A DNA stretch of 64,000 nucleotides from Anabaena sp. PCC 7108 (GCF_000332135.1 NZ_KB235896.1:744001-808000), one strand, 5' to 3'; numbered from the stretch's first letter, positions 27,733-39,563 are shown. Translations and numbers: made by a program. Notes: generated from the sequence alone by a model not told the origin.

Positions 27733-28851
27733 ATGAATACACTTGAACAAAAAACTTGGATGACGCAAGCTGATTATGCTAAAAAACTGCGTCCTTTATT
27801 ACCACCAGAAGCATTCTTACCTGATAAAAATAAACTCTGGATTCTGTTAATTAATCTAGCAATCATGATTCTAGGTTGGGGAATTGCAAATTACCTTGAT
27901 GAATGGAATTGGTATTTGCTCTGGCTCTATTTACCATTAACATTGGTGATGGCAAATAGTGTTGTTGTTCTCCTTTTTAGCACCCACGATTTGCTACATA
28001 GCCGCACAATTAAGAACCCTTGGTTAAGACAAATAATTAGTTTACTGGGATTTACAATGTTATGGATGCCCCCAACTTTATGGAAAGCAGTACATAATCG
28101 AGAACATCACAATAAAACCAATTCTTTAGAAGATCCAGATCGCAATTATTTAGACAGCCAACCTAAAACTTGGGGTAAATGGATTCAGAATGCTTTTGTA
28201 CCGTCGGCTGAAGTAAATCCTATTTTATTGTTTATAGGTATGGGTCATGCTTGGGGTATTCACGCATTTCGTAATATTACCTCAGTTTTATTATTCAACA
28301 ATGGTAAAGCTGAATATCCTGTAGTAGCTTTTACAGTTAGTGGTAAGGAACGACGGGCAATTGCTCTAGAATTGTTAATGATCATCGGTATCCATGCCAG
28401 CATCTTAACTTACTTAGAATTCCATCCAATCAAACTTCTTCTTGGCTACTTCTTACCAATTTGGATAGGCTATGCAGTTCTGATATTTTATATCTATACG
28501 AATCATATGTTATGTCCAATGACAAGTGTAAATGATGTCCTGATTAATAGTCTTTCTATTCGAGTTCCTAAACTATTCGATCTACTACATTTAAACTTTT
28601 CTTATCACACAGAACATCACATTTTTCCTGGCATAAATTCAGATTACGCGCCAATGGTACAAAAATTATTACAAACACATTATCCTGAACGGTTCAATTT
28701 GTTAAATGCTGGCAAAGTATGGAAATTGATGCTACAAACCCCTCGTCATTACAAAGATAACAACACCTTCACAGACTGGTCTGGAAAAAAATCCGTGGAA
28801 TGCCTAAGCCCAGGCACAAATCATCTGACTGAGCAGAGTAATCCTCTATGA
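27733..28851 (+). CDS. Membrane fatty-acid desaturase/hydroxylase family protein
   Basis: 372 residues, about four to six membrane segments. The three histidine boxes of the di-iron membrane desaturase superfamily are present: HDLLHSR near 79, HNREHHN near 125 and HTEHH near 293. It would introduce a double bond or hydroxyl into a lipid or carotenoid; the substrate is not evident. It is not an obvious copy of DesA, DesB, DesC or CrtR. It is a single gene. Confidence 0.82.
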   Translation: MNTLEQKTWMTQADYAKKLRPLLPPEAFLPDKNKLWILLINLAIMILGWGIANYLDEWNWYLLWLYLPLTLVMANSVVVLLFSTHDLLHSRTIKNPWLRQIISLLGFTMLWMPPTLWKAVHNREHHNKTNSLEDPDRNYLDSQPKTWGKWIQNAFVPSAEVNPILLFIGMGHAWGIHAFRNITSVLLFNNGKAEYPVVAFTVSGKERRAIALELLMIIGIHASILTYLEFHPIKLLLGYFLPIWIGYAVLIFYIYTNHMLCPMTSVNDVLINSLSIRVPKLFDLLHLNFSYHTEHHIFPGINSDYAPMVQKLLQTHYPERFNLLNAGKVWKLMLQTPRHYKDNNTFTDWSGKKSVECLSPGTNHLTEQSNPL

Positions 28852-28958
28852 TGCGCTTGGCTGATAAAATTTGAAGAAGTTGACATAAAACTGGTATGTG
28901 TGTCAATTTTAGAGTAAAAATAGTACCATAACCATCCTTACTGGAATAACTTCGGGTT

Positions 28959-29672
28959 ATGAAAAAAGCTGTCTACTGGATAATGGGTGAAAGGGCAGGA
29001 AGAACTATAGTTGGGACTTGGAACTGGTTATGGGGAATGCCTGTAGAGTCAGGTGGTAAAGTAGCTGTAGCAGTTGCTGAAGAATCTCTACAGTCCATGC
29101 AAGAAGCCGTTCAGAAACTAGCTCAAGCTGTTGCGGCTCAAGAAGGTGCTTATAAAACCGCCAAGCGCAAATATGAGGCAAAAATTACAGAATCCAAAAC
29201 TCTAGAGCAACAAGCCATGATTGCTCAACGTAGTGGTAATGAAGAAGCAGCGCGAATGTCCATGAGTAAGGCCATTCAAACGGAGCAAATCTTGCCGAAA
29301 CTGGAGGAAATGGTTAAACAGGCGGAAATGGCTGTAAAGGCTTCTAAAGATAAACTCAACCGTGAGCGCATGAAGCTAGAAAACTACAAAGCCGATATGC
29401 AAAATATGAAAGATATGTCAGAGGTGAATGAAGCCCTGGCTATGATTGCTAAGGTCAATAATGAATTTGATATTGGTTCGGCTAAAAGTGACTTTGAAAA
29501 AGCTAAAGGTGCAGTTGAACGTCGGAATCTCAAGACAGAGGCTTTAGCAGAATTATCTGAAAATCCAGCAGAAAAGCTACAGGCCGAAATTGAAAATATG
29601 ACATTAGACGATGAAGTTGCCCGTCGTTTGCAAAGGTTACAAGATTCTACACCCAAACAAATATCAGAATAA
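28959..29672 (+). CDS. PspA/IM30 family protein
   Basis: 237 residues, almost entirely alpha-helical with long heptad-like stretches from ~50 to 170 (KLAQAVAAQEGAYKTAKRKYEAK). The N-terminus has an amphipathic helix (AGRTIVGTWNWLWGMP), unlike that of canonical Vipp1. PspA/IM30 proteins form membrane-bound ESCRT-III-like assemblies that protect membranes. The next gene starts 10 bases after its stop, so the two form an operon. Confidence 0.8.
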   Translation: MKKAVYWIMGERAGRTIVGTWNWLWGMPVESGGKVAVAVAEESLQSMQEAVQKLAQAVAAQEGAYKTAKRKYEAKITESKTLEQQAMIAQRSGNEEAARMSMSKAIQTEQILPKLEEMVKQAEMAVKASKDKLNRERMKLENYKADMQNMKDMSEVNEALAMIAKVNNEFDIGSAKSDFEKAKGAVERRNLKTEALAELSENPAEKLQAEIENMTLDDEVARRLQRLQDSTPKQISE

Positions 29673-29682
29673 GTAGAAATTT

Positions 29683-30570
29683 ATGAGTCAGAGAAGCGGA
29701 CCACCTCCTATTGTTTTTATCTTGCTGTTTTTGGGGCTTTTGGGTGGTGGTTACTGGTGGTTTTTCATGCGTAAGCCGGCTTCAACCCCTACATCTGTAG
29801 GTGGTAATACAATAACCACTACAGTAGCTTTCCCGCTACCAACAACAGTAGCCAGCGGTACTACCGTAAAAATAGACGGTTCTACCAGTATGGTGACAAT
29901 TAACCAAAATCTCAAAAATGGTTTTGAGAAACAGTTTCCAGGTACAACAGTAGAAGCAATTGGGAACGGGACAGATAGAGGAATTCAGGATCTTTTAGCT
30001 GGTAGAGTTGATATTGCCGCAGCCTCCAGACCATTGACAGCACAAGAGCAAGGTCAGGGATTAAAGGCTGTTACTGTAACACAAGATGCGATCGCTATCA
30101 TCGTTGGTAAAGCAAATCCTTTTAACCAAGGATTAACCAGTAGTCAAATTGCAGATATATTTCAGGGAAAAATTAATAATTGGTCAGCAGTGGGTGGTTC
30201 ACCTGCGACTATCCGGGTCATTAACCGACCAGTAATTAGTGGCACACATCAAACATTTAAAGAATTGGTGCTAAAAGGCGCTAATTTTGGGACTACGCCT
30301 AACATTACTACACTACAACGAGATGCCACAACTCCCTTAATTCAAGCTTTGGGAATTGATGGTATTGGCTATGCGACCTTTGCACAAGTGGCAAATCAGC
30401 AAACGGTGCGAGTCGTAGTAGTTGATGGTTTGACTCCAGATACAAGTAGTTATCCCTACCAGCGTCCACTGTATTATGTCTATAAAGACCCTGCTAATGT
30501 AGGAGTGCAAGCATTTCTAGGCTATGCAACTTCACCCCCAGGACAACAAGCTCTAGCATTAGGAAATTGA
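29683..30570 (+). CDS. PstS-like phosphate-binding protein, membrane-anchored
   Basis: 295 residues. A single N-terminal hydrophobic anchor (VFILLFLGLLGGGYWWFFM) is followed by a Thr/Ser/Pro linker and a type II periplasmic-binding fold. The phosphate-binding signature is visible in KIDGSTSM, GNGTDRGIQDLLAGRVDIAAASRPL and VISGTHQTF. No ABC transporter genes lie nearby, so a sensing or scavenging role at the membrane is as likely as transport. It is in an operon with the PspA/IM30-like gene, 10 bases apart. Confidence 0.82.
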   Translation: MSQRSGPPPIVFILLFLGLLGGGYWWFFMRKPASTPTSVGGNTITTTVAFPLPTTVASGTTVKIDGSTSMVTINQNLKNGFEKQFPGTTVEAIGNGTDRGIQDLLAGRVDIAAASRPLTAQEQGQGLKAVTVTQDAIAIIVGKANPFNQGLTSSQIADIFQGKINNWSAVGGSPATIRVINRPVISGTHQTFKELVLKGANFGTTPNITTLQRDATTPLIQALGIDGIGYATFAQVANQQTVRVVVVDGLTPDTSSYPYQRPLYYVYKDPANVGVQAFLGYATSPPGQQALALGN

Positions 30571-30715
30571 TGTAGAAGAGATAATTTGTTGGAAAAATGG
30601 GAGTTAGGATGTGGAAATTAGAGGTGAAAATGTTTCTTGACTTCTTCTTTAACGTTCTGACTCCTAATTTTTGTATTCTGTTTTATTTTTGAATTGTTTA
30701 TTTATATAATCTTCC

Positions 30716-31354
30716 GTGACTAGAACTCGTGAACCATTAATTAGTCTGGCACTTTACCACGCATTTAAGTGGTCAGTGGTTAGTCCCTTGCTGCATACTT
30801 ACTTTCGGGTCAAGATTTATGGAGTAGAAAATGTCCCCCAAACCGGAAAAGTGCTAGTAGTCAGTAATCATGCTAGTTACTTTGACCCACCAATTGTTTC
30901 TAGTTGTGTACGTCGTCCCGTCGCGTACATGGCTAAAGAAGAATTATTTAAAGTCCCTGTTTTAGCACAAGCAATTAAATTATACGGTGCTTACCCGGTT
31001 AGTCGGGGAAGTGCCGATCGCACCGCCATCCGTTCTGCTTTAGAATGTCTTGATAATGGTTGGGCTGTAGGTGTTTTTTTAGAAGGGACTCGTACTCCAG
31101 ATGGTCGGATTACTGACCCCAAAAGAGGTGCAGCACTACTAGCCGCAAAGGCGAAAGTACCTTTTTTACCAGTAAGTTTATGGGGTACTGGCAAAATTTT
31201 ACAACCTGGTTCATCCTTTCCTCGTTCCGTTGCCATTACTGTCAGAATTGGCAAATTAATTGATGCCCCTAGTTCCACTAATAAACAAGAATTGGAGGCA
31301 TTGACACAAAAATGTGCATCTGTAATTAATGAAATGCATGATTTAGGAAGATAG
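30716..31354 (+). CDS. plsC: 1-acyl-sn-glycerol-3-phosphate acyltransferase
   Basis: 212 residues from a GTG. It acylates lysophosphatidic acid to phosphatidic acid. The acyltransferase motifs are NHASYFDPP (the HX4D pair, near residue 50), FKVPVLAQAIKLYGAYPVSRG and FLEGTRTPDG. An in-frame ATG further downstream would remove the first conserved residues. It lies in the lipid-synthesis neighbourhood with plsX-fabH-fabD. Confidence 0.9.
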   Translation: MTRTREPLISLALYHAFKWSVVSPLLHTYFRVKIYGVENVPQTGKVLVVSNHASYFDPPIVSSCVRRPVAYMAKEELFKVPVLAQAIKLYGAYPVSRGSADRTAIRSALECLDNGWAVGVFLEGTRTPDGRITDPKRGAALLAAKAKVPFLPVSLWGTGKILQPGSSFPRSVAITVRIGKLIDAPSSTNKQELEALTQKCASVINEMHDLGR

Positions 31355-31481
31355 TTCCAATTTTAGATTTATGAAGCTGTATAGAATAATTCAACGCGGA
31401 TAAAGACAGATAAATCAATGGATTTCAGAATTATGTGCAACCTCACATAAAATTGGTATTAGGTTAAGGAAATGTAGAAAT

Positions 31482-31575
31482 TGTAGGTTGGATTAACCGT
31501 CAGCGTTACCCAACAAAATATTTGGTAATGTTGGGTTTCTTTGATTGCTACACAACGCTAATGACTCAACCTACA
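31482..31575. repeat. Inverted-repeat element (TGTAGGTTGG family)
   Basis: About 94 bp between TGTAGGTTGGATTAAC and ATGACTCAACCTACA, with internal GCGTTACCCAACA and TGTTGGGTTT arms that pair. Such TGTAGGTTGGGTT elements are frequent noncoding repeats in cyanobacteria. It lies between the convergent plsC and wecA-type genes. Confidence 0.65.
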
Positions 31576-31695
31576 AGCTCAACTATTTTTTGAGATTTAA
31601 CCGATTAGTATTAACAACTTGGGTGATTTCATGTTTGGTTGATCGGGTGTTGATCCACAGCAAATTTCAGAACAAAGCCACAGAAAAAGAGAGTT

Positions 31696-32805
31696 TTAAC
31701 CATGTTCAGAGTTCCCTGTTCTCTGTTCCCTGCTGTAAATTCTTTGCAAGACAGTAAAAGCTAAAAGCAAAATAATACTACTGGCACAGGCTATCATCAC
31801 CATCAAACTCATCCCCTGCGCTCTCATTGCCAACAAGTTAAAACACAACGTAATTGACCACAATGTAAAAGCAGCATGGCGTTGAGATAATCCCCAAGCC
31901 AGTAAGCGGTGATGCAAATGGTCTTTACCAGGAGTACTCAGAGGGTTTTTTCCTGCCAAGAGTCGCCGGATAAACACCTGAGTAGTGTCTAAAACTGGCA
32001 ACAGTAGAAATAAAACCGTGGGGATCAGAGCATAAACGGTATTTTGTTGAAGTTTGCCTAAAATACTAGTTGCTGCTAGTACATAACCAAAAAAATAGGC
32101 TCCAGCATCACCCATGATAATACGTGACGGATGGAAATTATGGCGCAAAAAGCCCAATGCTGCTCCTGCCAAAGCAGCCAAAACTAAGGTAGCCGCCGCC
32201 CGATTATTAAATTGGGCAGAAACAGCTAACAAACTCATAGCAGTAATAAAGCTAATTCCTCCTGCCAAACCATCCATGCCATCCATCAAGTTAATAGCAT
32301 TGGTAATACCTACAACCCACAAAATAGTCAACGCCATCGACAGTAGCGAATCAATAGGAGTACCAAACATCACTTTGATGCTGATACCATTGGCAACCAG
32401 CAACAGTGCTGTTGTAATTTGCGCCCACAAACGGACAGAAGGGGGTAAGCCAAATTGGTCATCAATAAAGCCCACAAGGACTAATATCGAACCTCCTAAC
32501 AGAATCGTTAAAACTTGAGCTAATACGCCTTGGAGTTCAATAGGACGTAAAAGGCTGGCTAGTACCAAAGCGGCAATTACACCAGCATAGATAGCCAAAC
32601 CTCCTGCATTAGGTAAAGGTTCTCGATTGAGTCGCCGGGCGTTAGGTTGGTCTGCCCAACCCACCCGCAAAGCAAATTTGCGTATAATTGGCATTAAACG
32701 CCACGTTACCAGCCAAGCCAAGATAAAAGTAAAAACTACCGCCAACCAGCCGGTGCCGCTAGGGTCAGCAATACCAAGGGACTTCAGGGAGTTATCTAGG
32801 TTCAT
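31696..32805 (-). CDS. UDP-GlcNAc:undecaprenyl-phosphate GlcNAc-1-P transferase family
   Basis: 369 residues, about 10-11 membrane helices. It is a member of the MraY/WecA/TagO family, which attaches a sugar phosphate to undecaprenyl phosphate to start glycan synthesis. Visible motifs are DQPNARRLNREPLPNAGGLAIY near 50, VGFIDDQFGLPP near 112, NAINLMDGMDGLAGG near 165 and a His-rich loop GKDHLHHRLLAWG near 310. It belongs to the WecA/Rfe branch rather than MraY. Confidence 0.88.
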   Translation of the reverse strand: MNLDNSLKSLGIADPSGTGWLAVVFTFILAWLVTWRLMPIIRKFALRVGWADQPNARRLNREPLPNAGGLAIYAGVIAALVLASLLRPIELQGVLAQVLTILLGGSILVLVGFIDDQFGLPPSVRLWAQITTALLLVANGISIKVMFGTPIDSLLSMALTILWVVGITNAINLMDGMDGLAGGISFITAMSLLAVSAQFNNRAAATLVLAALAGAALGFLRHNFHPSRIIMGDAGAYFFGYVLAATSILGKLQQNTVYALIPTVLFLLLPVLDTTQVFIRRLLAGKNPLSTPGKDHLHHRLLAWGLSQRHAAFTLWSITLCFNLLAMRAQGMSLMVMIACASSIILLLAFTVLQRIYSREQRTGNSEHG

Positions 32806-32904
32806 CTCCCAATTCCACCATTACTGCCAGTATCTAAAATGAGCATTAACCCTAATATTAATCAATTTTTTATTTGTATCTGTTAAATTCAGTAGCTGAG
32901 GCAC

Positions 32905-32931
32905 TTAGCACTCTTTGCCTGTGAGTGCTAA
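32905..32931 (+). promoter_or_regulatory. CIRCE operator upstream of groL
   Basis: A perfect CIRCE element, TTAGCACTC-N9-GAGTGCTAA, 33 bases before the groL start. HrcA binds this site and represses chaperonin genes in the absence of heat stress. Confidence 0.95.
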
Positions 32932-32960
32932 ATTGTCTAATGGAAGCGCTAGAGAAATAA

Positions 32961-34628
<1,668 letters not shown>

Positions 34629-34667
34629 TCACCCCTTCCCCAAATAATTAATTTTTAATTTTTTTCT

Positions 34668-34702
34668 ACAGTTTGTCTTAACAAAAAGACAAACTGTTTT
34701 TT
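34668..34702 (+). terminator. Rho-independent terminator of groL
   Basis: A 12-bp stem ACAGTTTGTCTT/AAGACAAACTGT is followed directly by TTTTTT, 40 bases after the groL stop. Confidence 0.9.
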
Positions 34703-34819
34703 ATACCATTCAGGAATGTTGGAGAAACTTATAAATGTTATTATATCGGCTGTAATACCCAAATTTCTGACGATTCAGTGACAAAAGCGGCTTGATTCAA
34801 TGGTATTAGGTAAAAGTTC

Positions 34820-35962
34820 ATGATTAAAAAAATTCGCCGTACTCCTAAATTCTTAACTAAAGAATATACCAAAGAACACCATCATCAACCAGGAACTCTG
34901 CCTGGCACGATCATCATTGATGAAAATGCTGACCAGCCAATTATTTTTATAATTGACTATAACCAAACTAACTTTATCCGTGAACAAATCATTAACCCTG
35001 AAGATTGCTTTAATTATTTGGATACAGAATCTGTTTCTTGGGTAGATGTACAAGGCTTAGGTAATAGAGATGTTTTAGAACGCTTGGGTAAAGTTTTTGA
35101 TTTACATCCTCTAGTTTTAGAAGATGTGGTCAATATGACAGAACGTCCGAAAATTGAGGATTATGAAGACCAATTGCTGATTATTGCTCGTATGGTAGTC
35201 CCAAAGGAACGGGGCTATGGTTTCTATAGTGAACAAGTAAGTTTAGTATTGGGAAAATATTATTTACTCACAGTTCAGGAGGAAGCAGAACATGATTGTC
35301 TAGAAGGAGTGAGAGTGCGAATTGACAAAAATAAAGGTATTATCCGCAAACAAGGAGCCGATTATTTAGCTTATTCTTTATTAGATGCCATTATTGATGG
35401 TTTTTTTCCTGTTTTAGAACTTTATGGAGAACAAATTGAAGAGCTAGAGCAGGAAGTAATTATTAAACCTACCCCAAAAACATTAAGAAAAATTTATCAA
35501 ATTAGAAGAGAACTACTGCAATTACGTCGGGCAATTTGGCCACAAAGAGATGCAATTAATTCTTTAATTAGAGATGGTAGTGAACTAATTAGTGATGAAG
35601 TGAGAATTTATTTGCGCGACTGTTATGATCATACGGTGCAAGTGATGGATATGGTGGAAACTTACCGAGAACTAGCTTCTGGATTAATGGATGTCTATCT
35701 TTCCGCAGTTAGCAACAAAATGAATGAAATTATGAAATTACTAACGGTGGTTTCATCAATTTTTATTCCCTTAACTTTTGTGGCTGGAATATATGGCATG
35801 AATTTTAATACTGAAAAATCACCATATAATATGCCTGAACTCAATTGGTATTGGGGCTATCCACTCTGCTTGGCATTTATGGCAATTGTTGCTGGTGGAT
35901 TAATATTCTTTTTTTGGCAGCGGGGTTGGCTAAATAATTCAGTAGATATTAAGCATGATTAA
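34820..35962 (+). CDS. corA: CorA-type magnesium/cobalt transporter
   Basis: 380 residues. A long N-terminal cytoplasmic domain is followed by two C-terminal membrane helices separated by the signature loop GMNFNTEKSPYNMPEL, containing the GMN motif of the CorA pore. The first helix motif is SSIFIPLTFVAGIYGMNF. It takes up Mg2+ (or Co2+/Ni2+) as a pentamer. Confidence 0.93.
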   Translation: MIKKIRRTPKFLTKEYTKEHHHQPGTLPGTIIIDENADQPIIFIIDYNQTNFIREQIINPEDCFNYLDTESVSWVDVQGLGNRDVLERLGKVFDLHPLVLEDVVNMTERPKIEDYEDQLLIIARMVVPKERGYGFYSEQVSLVLGKYYLLTVQEEAEHDCLEGVRVRIDKNKGIIRKQGADYLAYSLLDAIIDGFFPVLELYGEQIEELEQEVIIKPTPKTLRKIYQIRRELLQLRRAIWPQRDAINSLIRDGSELISDEVRIYLRDCYDHTVQVMDMVETYRELASGLMDVYLSAVSNKMNEIMKLLTVVSSIFIPLTFVAGIYGMNFNTEKSPYNMPELNWYWGYPLCLAFMAIVAGGLIFFFWQRGWLNNSVDIKHD

Positions 35963-36035
35963 AAATACCAAAGTTTTAATAAATAAAGTAATCTAGTAAT
36001 CGAAAAATTTTTAGAGGGAGTTGATCAGAAAATTT

Positions 36036-36752
36036 ATGGCAGTACAAAGTGGCGACCAAAATCTGATTGTTTTAACAATTTATATCCTTGGGGTATATTC
36101 CACATTCAATCGCATGATTGAATCCATTGATGATATGGTGATGCTAAGTTTTCAGAAAGATATTGTCGATGAACAATTAAAAGAACAAAATCTGCAAGAT
36201 ACAGTGGGTATTTCTTTTAAAACAAGTAATTATGGTTTAGATAAGATAGAAACTGATCTAACAGAGTTATCAATGAGTATTGAAAATAAATCTGAAAGTA
36301 TTGCCATATACGTTGACTGGGATAATAGTTCTTTTGTGGTTGAACATACACAGCAATCCCGACGAGTGATTCGCAAATCTCCAGATTTAACCCGTGATTT
36401 AGCTATACCCCAAGTTCCTACTATCATTGCTCCTAAAAAAACTATTTCGGAAAATGTTACCGCTGAAGATGTTTTTCAAAGAGATAAAGAATCAGGTATT
36501 TATAAACCTGCATCGCCTTTAATTAATGTTGCTGCCATAAAAAAGAATGATAAACAAAAGAAGTTATACAAAGACTTTATCGATGGCAAAAAAGATTTGG
36601 AATTTTCCCTGCAAATCGTGCTGCGGATTTCGGAAATGAGAGTTGGTATTGCACCTGGGATAAATGTTCCTCCAGTTTCAATTATTAATTGTCCTTTTAC
36701 GATGAAAAAGCTCCCTTGGACTTACGCTTTGCCTTGGAATAAAAAGAAGTAA
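36036..36752 (+). CDS. Conserved-looking hypothetical protein, 238 aa
   Basis: Starting at the ATG at 36036 gives MAVQSGDQNLIVLTIYILGV. A TTG at 36021 is in frame, but its purine-rich GAGGGAG lies directly against it with no spacing. A hydrophobic stretch near residues 9-22 could be a membrane anchor. The middle is charged and the C-terminus is Pro-rich with APGINVPPVS. The family is not recognised. It lies between corA and the RNase P RNA gene. Confidence 0.6.
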   Translation: MAVQSGDQNLIVLTIYILGVYSTFNRMIESIDDMVMLSFQKDIVDEQLKEQNLQDTVGISFKTSNYGLDKIETDLTELSMSIENKSESIAIYVDWDNSSFVVEHTQQSRRVIRKSPDLTRDLAIPQVPTIIAPKKTISENVTAEDVFQRDKESGIYKPASPLINVAAIKKNDKQKKLYKDFIDGKKDLEFSLQIVLRISEMRVGIAPGINVPPVSIINCPFTMKKLPWTYALPWNKKK

Positions 36753-36799
36753 TTCCGATCCAGACACAGATGGCGATCAAAGCGTACACTGGATAAAGG

Positions 36800-37161
36800 A
36801 GAGAGTAGGCGTAGGCAGTTGCAGATCAGTTATCAACACTGGTTTGAGGAAAGTCCGGGCTTCCGAAAGACCAAACTTGCTGGATAACGTCCAGTGCGAG
36901 TGATCGTGAGGATAGTGCCACAGAAAGATACCGCCAATCAGTAATTGGTTGGTAAGGGTGCAAAGGTGCGGTAAGAGCGCACCAGCAGCATCGAGAGGTG
37001 CTGGCTCGGTAAACCCCGGTTGGGAGCAAGGCCAGAGGAACTATGGTTGGTCTTTTACCAGTTCCGTTAAACAAGAGCCGCTAGAGGTGTCTGGTAACAG
37101 GCATCCCAGATAGATAACTGCCCTCGTAAGAGAACAGAACCCGGCTTACTACCGACTCTCT
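36800..37161 (+). ncRNA. rnpB: RNase P RNA (bacterial type A)
   Basis: The catalytic RNA that matures tRNA 5' ends. The ends pair through AGAGAGT and ACTCTCT (P1). Conserved core blocks are visible in order: GAGGAAAGTCCGGGC, CAGTGCGAG, CCACAGAAAGATACCGCC, GGTAAGGGTGCAAAGGTG, GGTAAACCCCG, then AGATAGATAACTGCC and ACAGAACCCGGCTTAC. The size (~362 nt) fits cyanobacterial rnpB. Confidence 0.96.
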
Positions 37162-37356
37162 TCTTTAAACGAATTATGGATTTTTTATTTTCCATAGTTC
37201 GTTTTTTAGTTTCAGCGATTAGAAATCACCGCTACACAAACTAAGTTCACCTGTGTGAACTAATAAAAAATCAAAATTAAGCTTTAAACGCACCTTTACT
37301 AAAACCAGAGAAAAAGAAAAGAGTGAAAAAAAGCAATTAATTGTTAACCTAAATAG

Positions 37357-37385
37357 CTAGGGGTTTAGCATTGCTAAACCCCTAC
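37357..37385. repeat. REP-like palindrome, copy 2
   Basis: An inverted repeat around TAGGGGTTTAGC-ATT-GCTAAACCCCTA, nearly identical to the palindrome at 21435-21463. The rest of the 412-base gap between rnpB and the RNase III gene shows no gene. Confidence 0.75.
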
Positions 37386-37574
37386 AAAAATTTTATCAGG
37401 ATCATGATTTTGGTGAATTGCTAGAGAATAAACTTCTACCCTAAATATTAGGCATTAATATCGTCCCAAAGCTGTGAAATTGGGAAAGTTTGCCCTGGCG
37501 CTACCTGTCGTGTATTTATACTCTATATTTAATGCTAAGTTAGGAGTTATTAGCCCTTTTTCCACACTTACTGA

Positions 37575-38312
37575 ATGTCTCTCGTTTATCCCCGCCGTCA
37601 ACGGCAACTTGAAAGTTTAGTCCAAAAGCTGGGTTTGTCAAAAGATGCACCGATAAAGTGGCCTTTACTTGATTTGGCGCTAACTCATGCGACTGTTTCT
37701 GAGTCGGCAAATTATGAACAACTGGAGTTTGTCGGTGATGCGGTGGTGCGGCTGGTAGCGGCTGTGATGTTATGGGAACATTATCCTGATTCCTCTGTGG
37801 GGGATTTTGCGGCTATTCGTTCCGTTCTGGTGAGCGATCGCATTCTTGCCCAACTAGCTAGAGGATATGGTCTAGAATTATACTTACTCGTTGCTGGTAG
37901 TGCTACTGCCGATCATGTTGGTCAAGAGTCAAGACTTGCAGATGCTTTTGAAGCAGTTCTGGGAGCGCTTTATCTGAGTACTCACAATCTTGACCTGATT
38001 CGCCCTTGGTTAGATCCCCACTTCCAAGAACTGACCACAGAAATTCGTCTTGATCCCGCTAGACTTAACTATAAGGCTGCTCTCCAAGAATGGACTCAGG
38101 CACAATTTAAAGTCTTACCAGAGTATCGGGTACTTGAGGTTAATCAACCCCACGATAGTCAAGAACGTTTTCTGGCTGAAGTTTGGTTAAATGCAAAAAT
38201 GTTAGGACAAGGTAAAGGACGCTCTATTAAAGCCGCTGAACAAGCCGCTGCTAAAGTAGCTTATTCAGTAATATCTGAAGAGGTGATTACTAAGGAAGCA
38301 AATGACAAATAA
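37575..38312 (+). CDS. rnc: Ribonuclease III
   Basis: 245 residues: an N-terminal RNase III domain with the signature YEQLEFVGDAVVRLV near 50 and DAFEAVLGALYL near 130, and a C-terminal double-stranded-RNA-binding domain from ~165 (NYKAALQEWTQAQ ... GKGRSIKAAEQAAAKVAY). It cleaves double-stranded RNA in rRNA and mRNA processing. Cyanobacteria often have more than one homologue, so the precise paralogue is uncertain. Confidence 0.92.
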   Translation: MSLVYPRRQRQLESLVQKLGLSKDAPIKWPLLDLALTHATVSESANYEQLEFVGDAVVRLVAAVMLWEHYPDSSVGDFAAIRSVLVSDRILAQLARGYGLELYLLVAGSATADHVGQESRLADAFEAVLGALYLSTHNLDLIRPWLDPHFQELTTEIRLDPARLNYKAALQEWTQAQFKVLPEYRVLEVNQPHDSQERFLAEVWLNAKMLGQGKGRSIKAAEQAAAKVAYSVISEEVITKEANDK

Positions 38313-38513
38313 GTACCTGAGCAAAATTAATTGAATATTTTCGGAACAAATAAAAATCCCTATAGTGCTTATCTGTTCCCTGTTAAGAGTTCCCTGTTCC
38401 CTCTCCTAAATGTACAATTTATTTTGCACGACTACTTAATTCCTTAATGGCACAAGCCCCCGGATTTATCAGAGGGGTCAATCCAAAATCTAAAATCCAA
38501 AATCCAAAATCGG

Positions 38514-39563
38514 ATGACTAATATTAAACTGGCGGTAATCGGGGTTGGACGCTGGGGAGTACATTTACTAAGAAATTTTTTAGCACATCCTCAAGTGTCT
38601 GTAGTTGCTGTGGTAGACCACCATCCAGCCAGATTGGCAGCGATAAAACAAGAGTTTGATTTAGATGAAAATGTATTATTAACAACAGAGTGGGAATCCG
38701 TTAAACAGGTTGCGGAACTAACAGCAGTAGCGATCGCCACTCCGGCTACCACTCACTATGCCTTAATTAAAGATGCTCTCCAGTTGGGTTATCATGTTTT
38801 GGCAGAAAAACCCTTAACTCTTCATCCAGAAGAATGTCAGGAACTCTGTCAATTAGCGGAGTATCAGCAATTGATACTCATGGTTGACCACACTTATTTA
38901 TTTCATCCAGCTGTAGAACGAGGTGAAACTGTGGTTCAATCTGGTCAATTGGGTGCTTTACGTTATGGTTATGCTACTCGCACCCATTTGGGACCCGTCC
39001 GTCAAGATGTTGATGCATTGTGGGACTTAGCTATTCATGATATTGCCATTTTTAATAATTGGTTAGGTGAATTACCTGTGAAAGTGCAAGTAACGGGTAG
39101 TGTTTGGTTACAGGAAAATAGGAAAATTGAGGGAACAACAACGGAAAACCCAGGTTTAGCTGATTTAGTTTGGGTAACGCTGACTTATCCAAATCAATTT
39201 CAAGCCTATATTCACCTCTGTTGGCTAAATCCTGATAAACAAAGACGATTAGGGATTGTGGGTAGCAAGGGTAGTTTAATTTTTGATGAAATGTCCTCTG
39301 TATCACCTCTAACCCTGATGCATGGGGAGTTTTCTCAACAGGAAAATTTGTTTATACCTGTGAATCAAAAGCAAGAAGTGCTAGAAATCGAAAAAGGTGA
39401 ACCATTACAAAAAGTGTGCGATTGCTTTGTTGTCTCTATCCTCCAGAATACCCCTTCTGTGGTTTCCTCTGGGTGGGTAGGTAGAGAATTAGTAGAAATT
39501 CTCACTGCTTTGACTACATCTCTTCAACAAGGTGGTAAATCTATCACCATCACTAATCCTTAA
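38514..39563 (+). CDS. Gfo/Idh/MocA-family oxidoreductase
   Basis: 349 residues. An N-terminal NAD(P)-binding Rossmann fold (IKLAVIGVGRWGVHLLRNF) is followed by HVLAEKPLTLHPEE near 100, which has the EKP signature of the family, and a C-terminal alpha/beta domain with YATRTHLGPVRQDVDALWDLAIHDIAI. The family dehydrogenates sugars and related compounds; the substrate is unknown. The start at 38514 is 200 bases after the RNase III gene. Confidence 0.85.
   Translation: MTNIKLAVIGVGRWGVHLLRNFLAHPQVSVVAVVDHHPARLAAIKQEFDLDENVLLTTEWESVKQVAELTAVAIATPATTHYALIKDALQLGYHVLAEKPLTLHPEECQELCQLAEYQQLILMVDHTYLFHPAVERGETVVQSGQLGALRYGYATRTHLGPVRQDVDALWDLAIHDIAIFNNWLGELPVKVQVTGSVWLQENRKIEGTTTENPGLADLVWVTLTYPNQFQAYIHLCWLNPDKQRRLGIVGSKGSLIFDEMSSVSPLTLMHGEFSQQENLFIPVNQKQEVLEIEKGEPLQKVCDCFVVSILQNTPSVVSSGWVGRELVEILTALTTSLQQGGKSITITNP

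Noticed and set aside
36826-37074. 82-residue frame inside the RNase P RNA
   Set aside because: The region is a structured RNA gene; the frame is coincidental.
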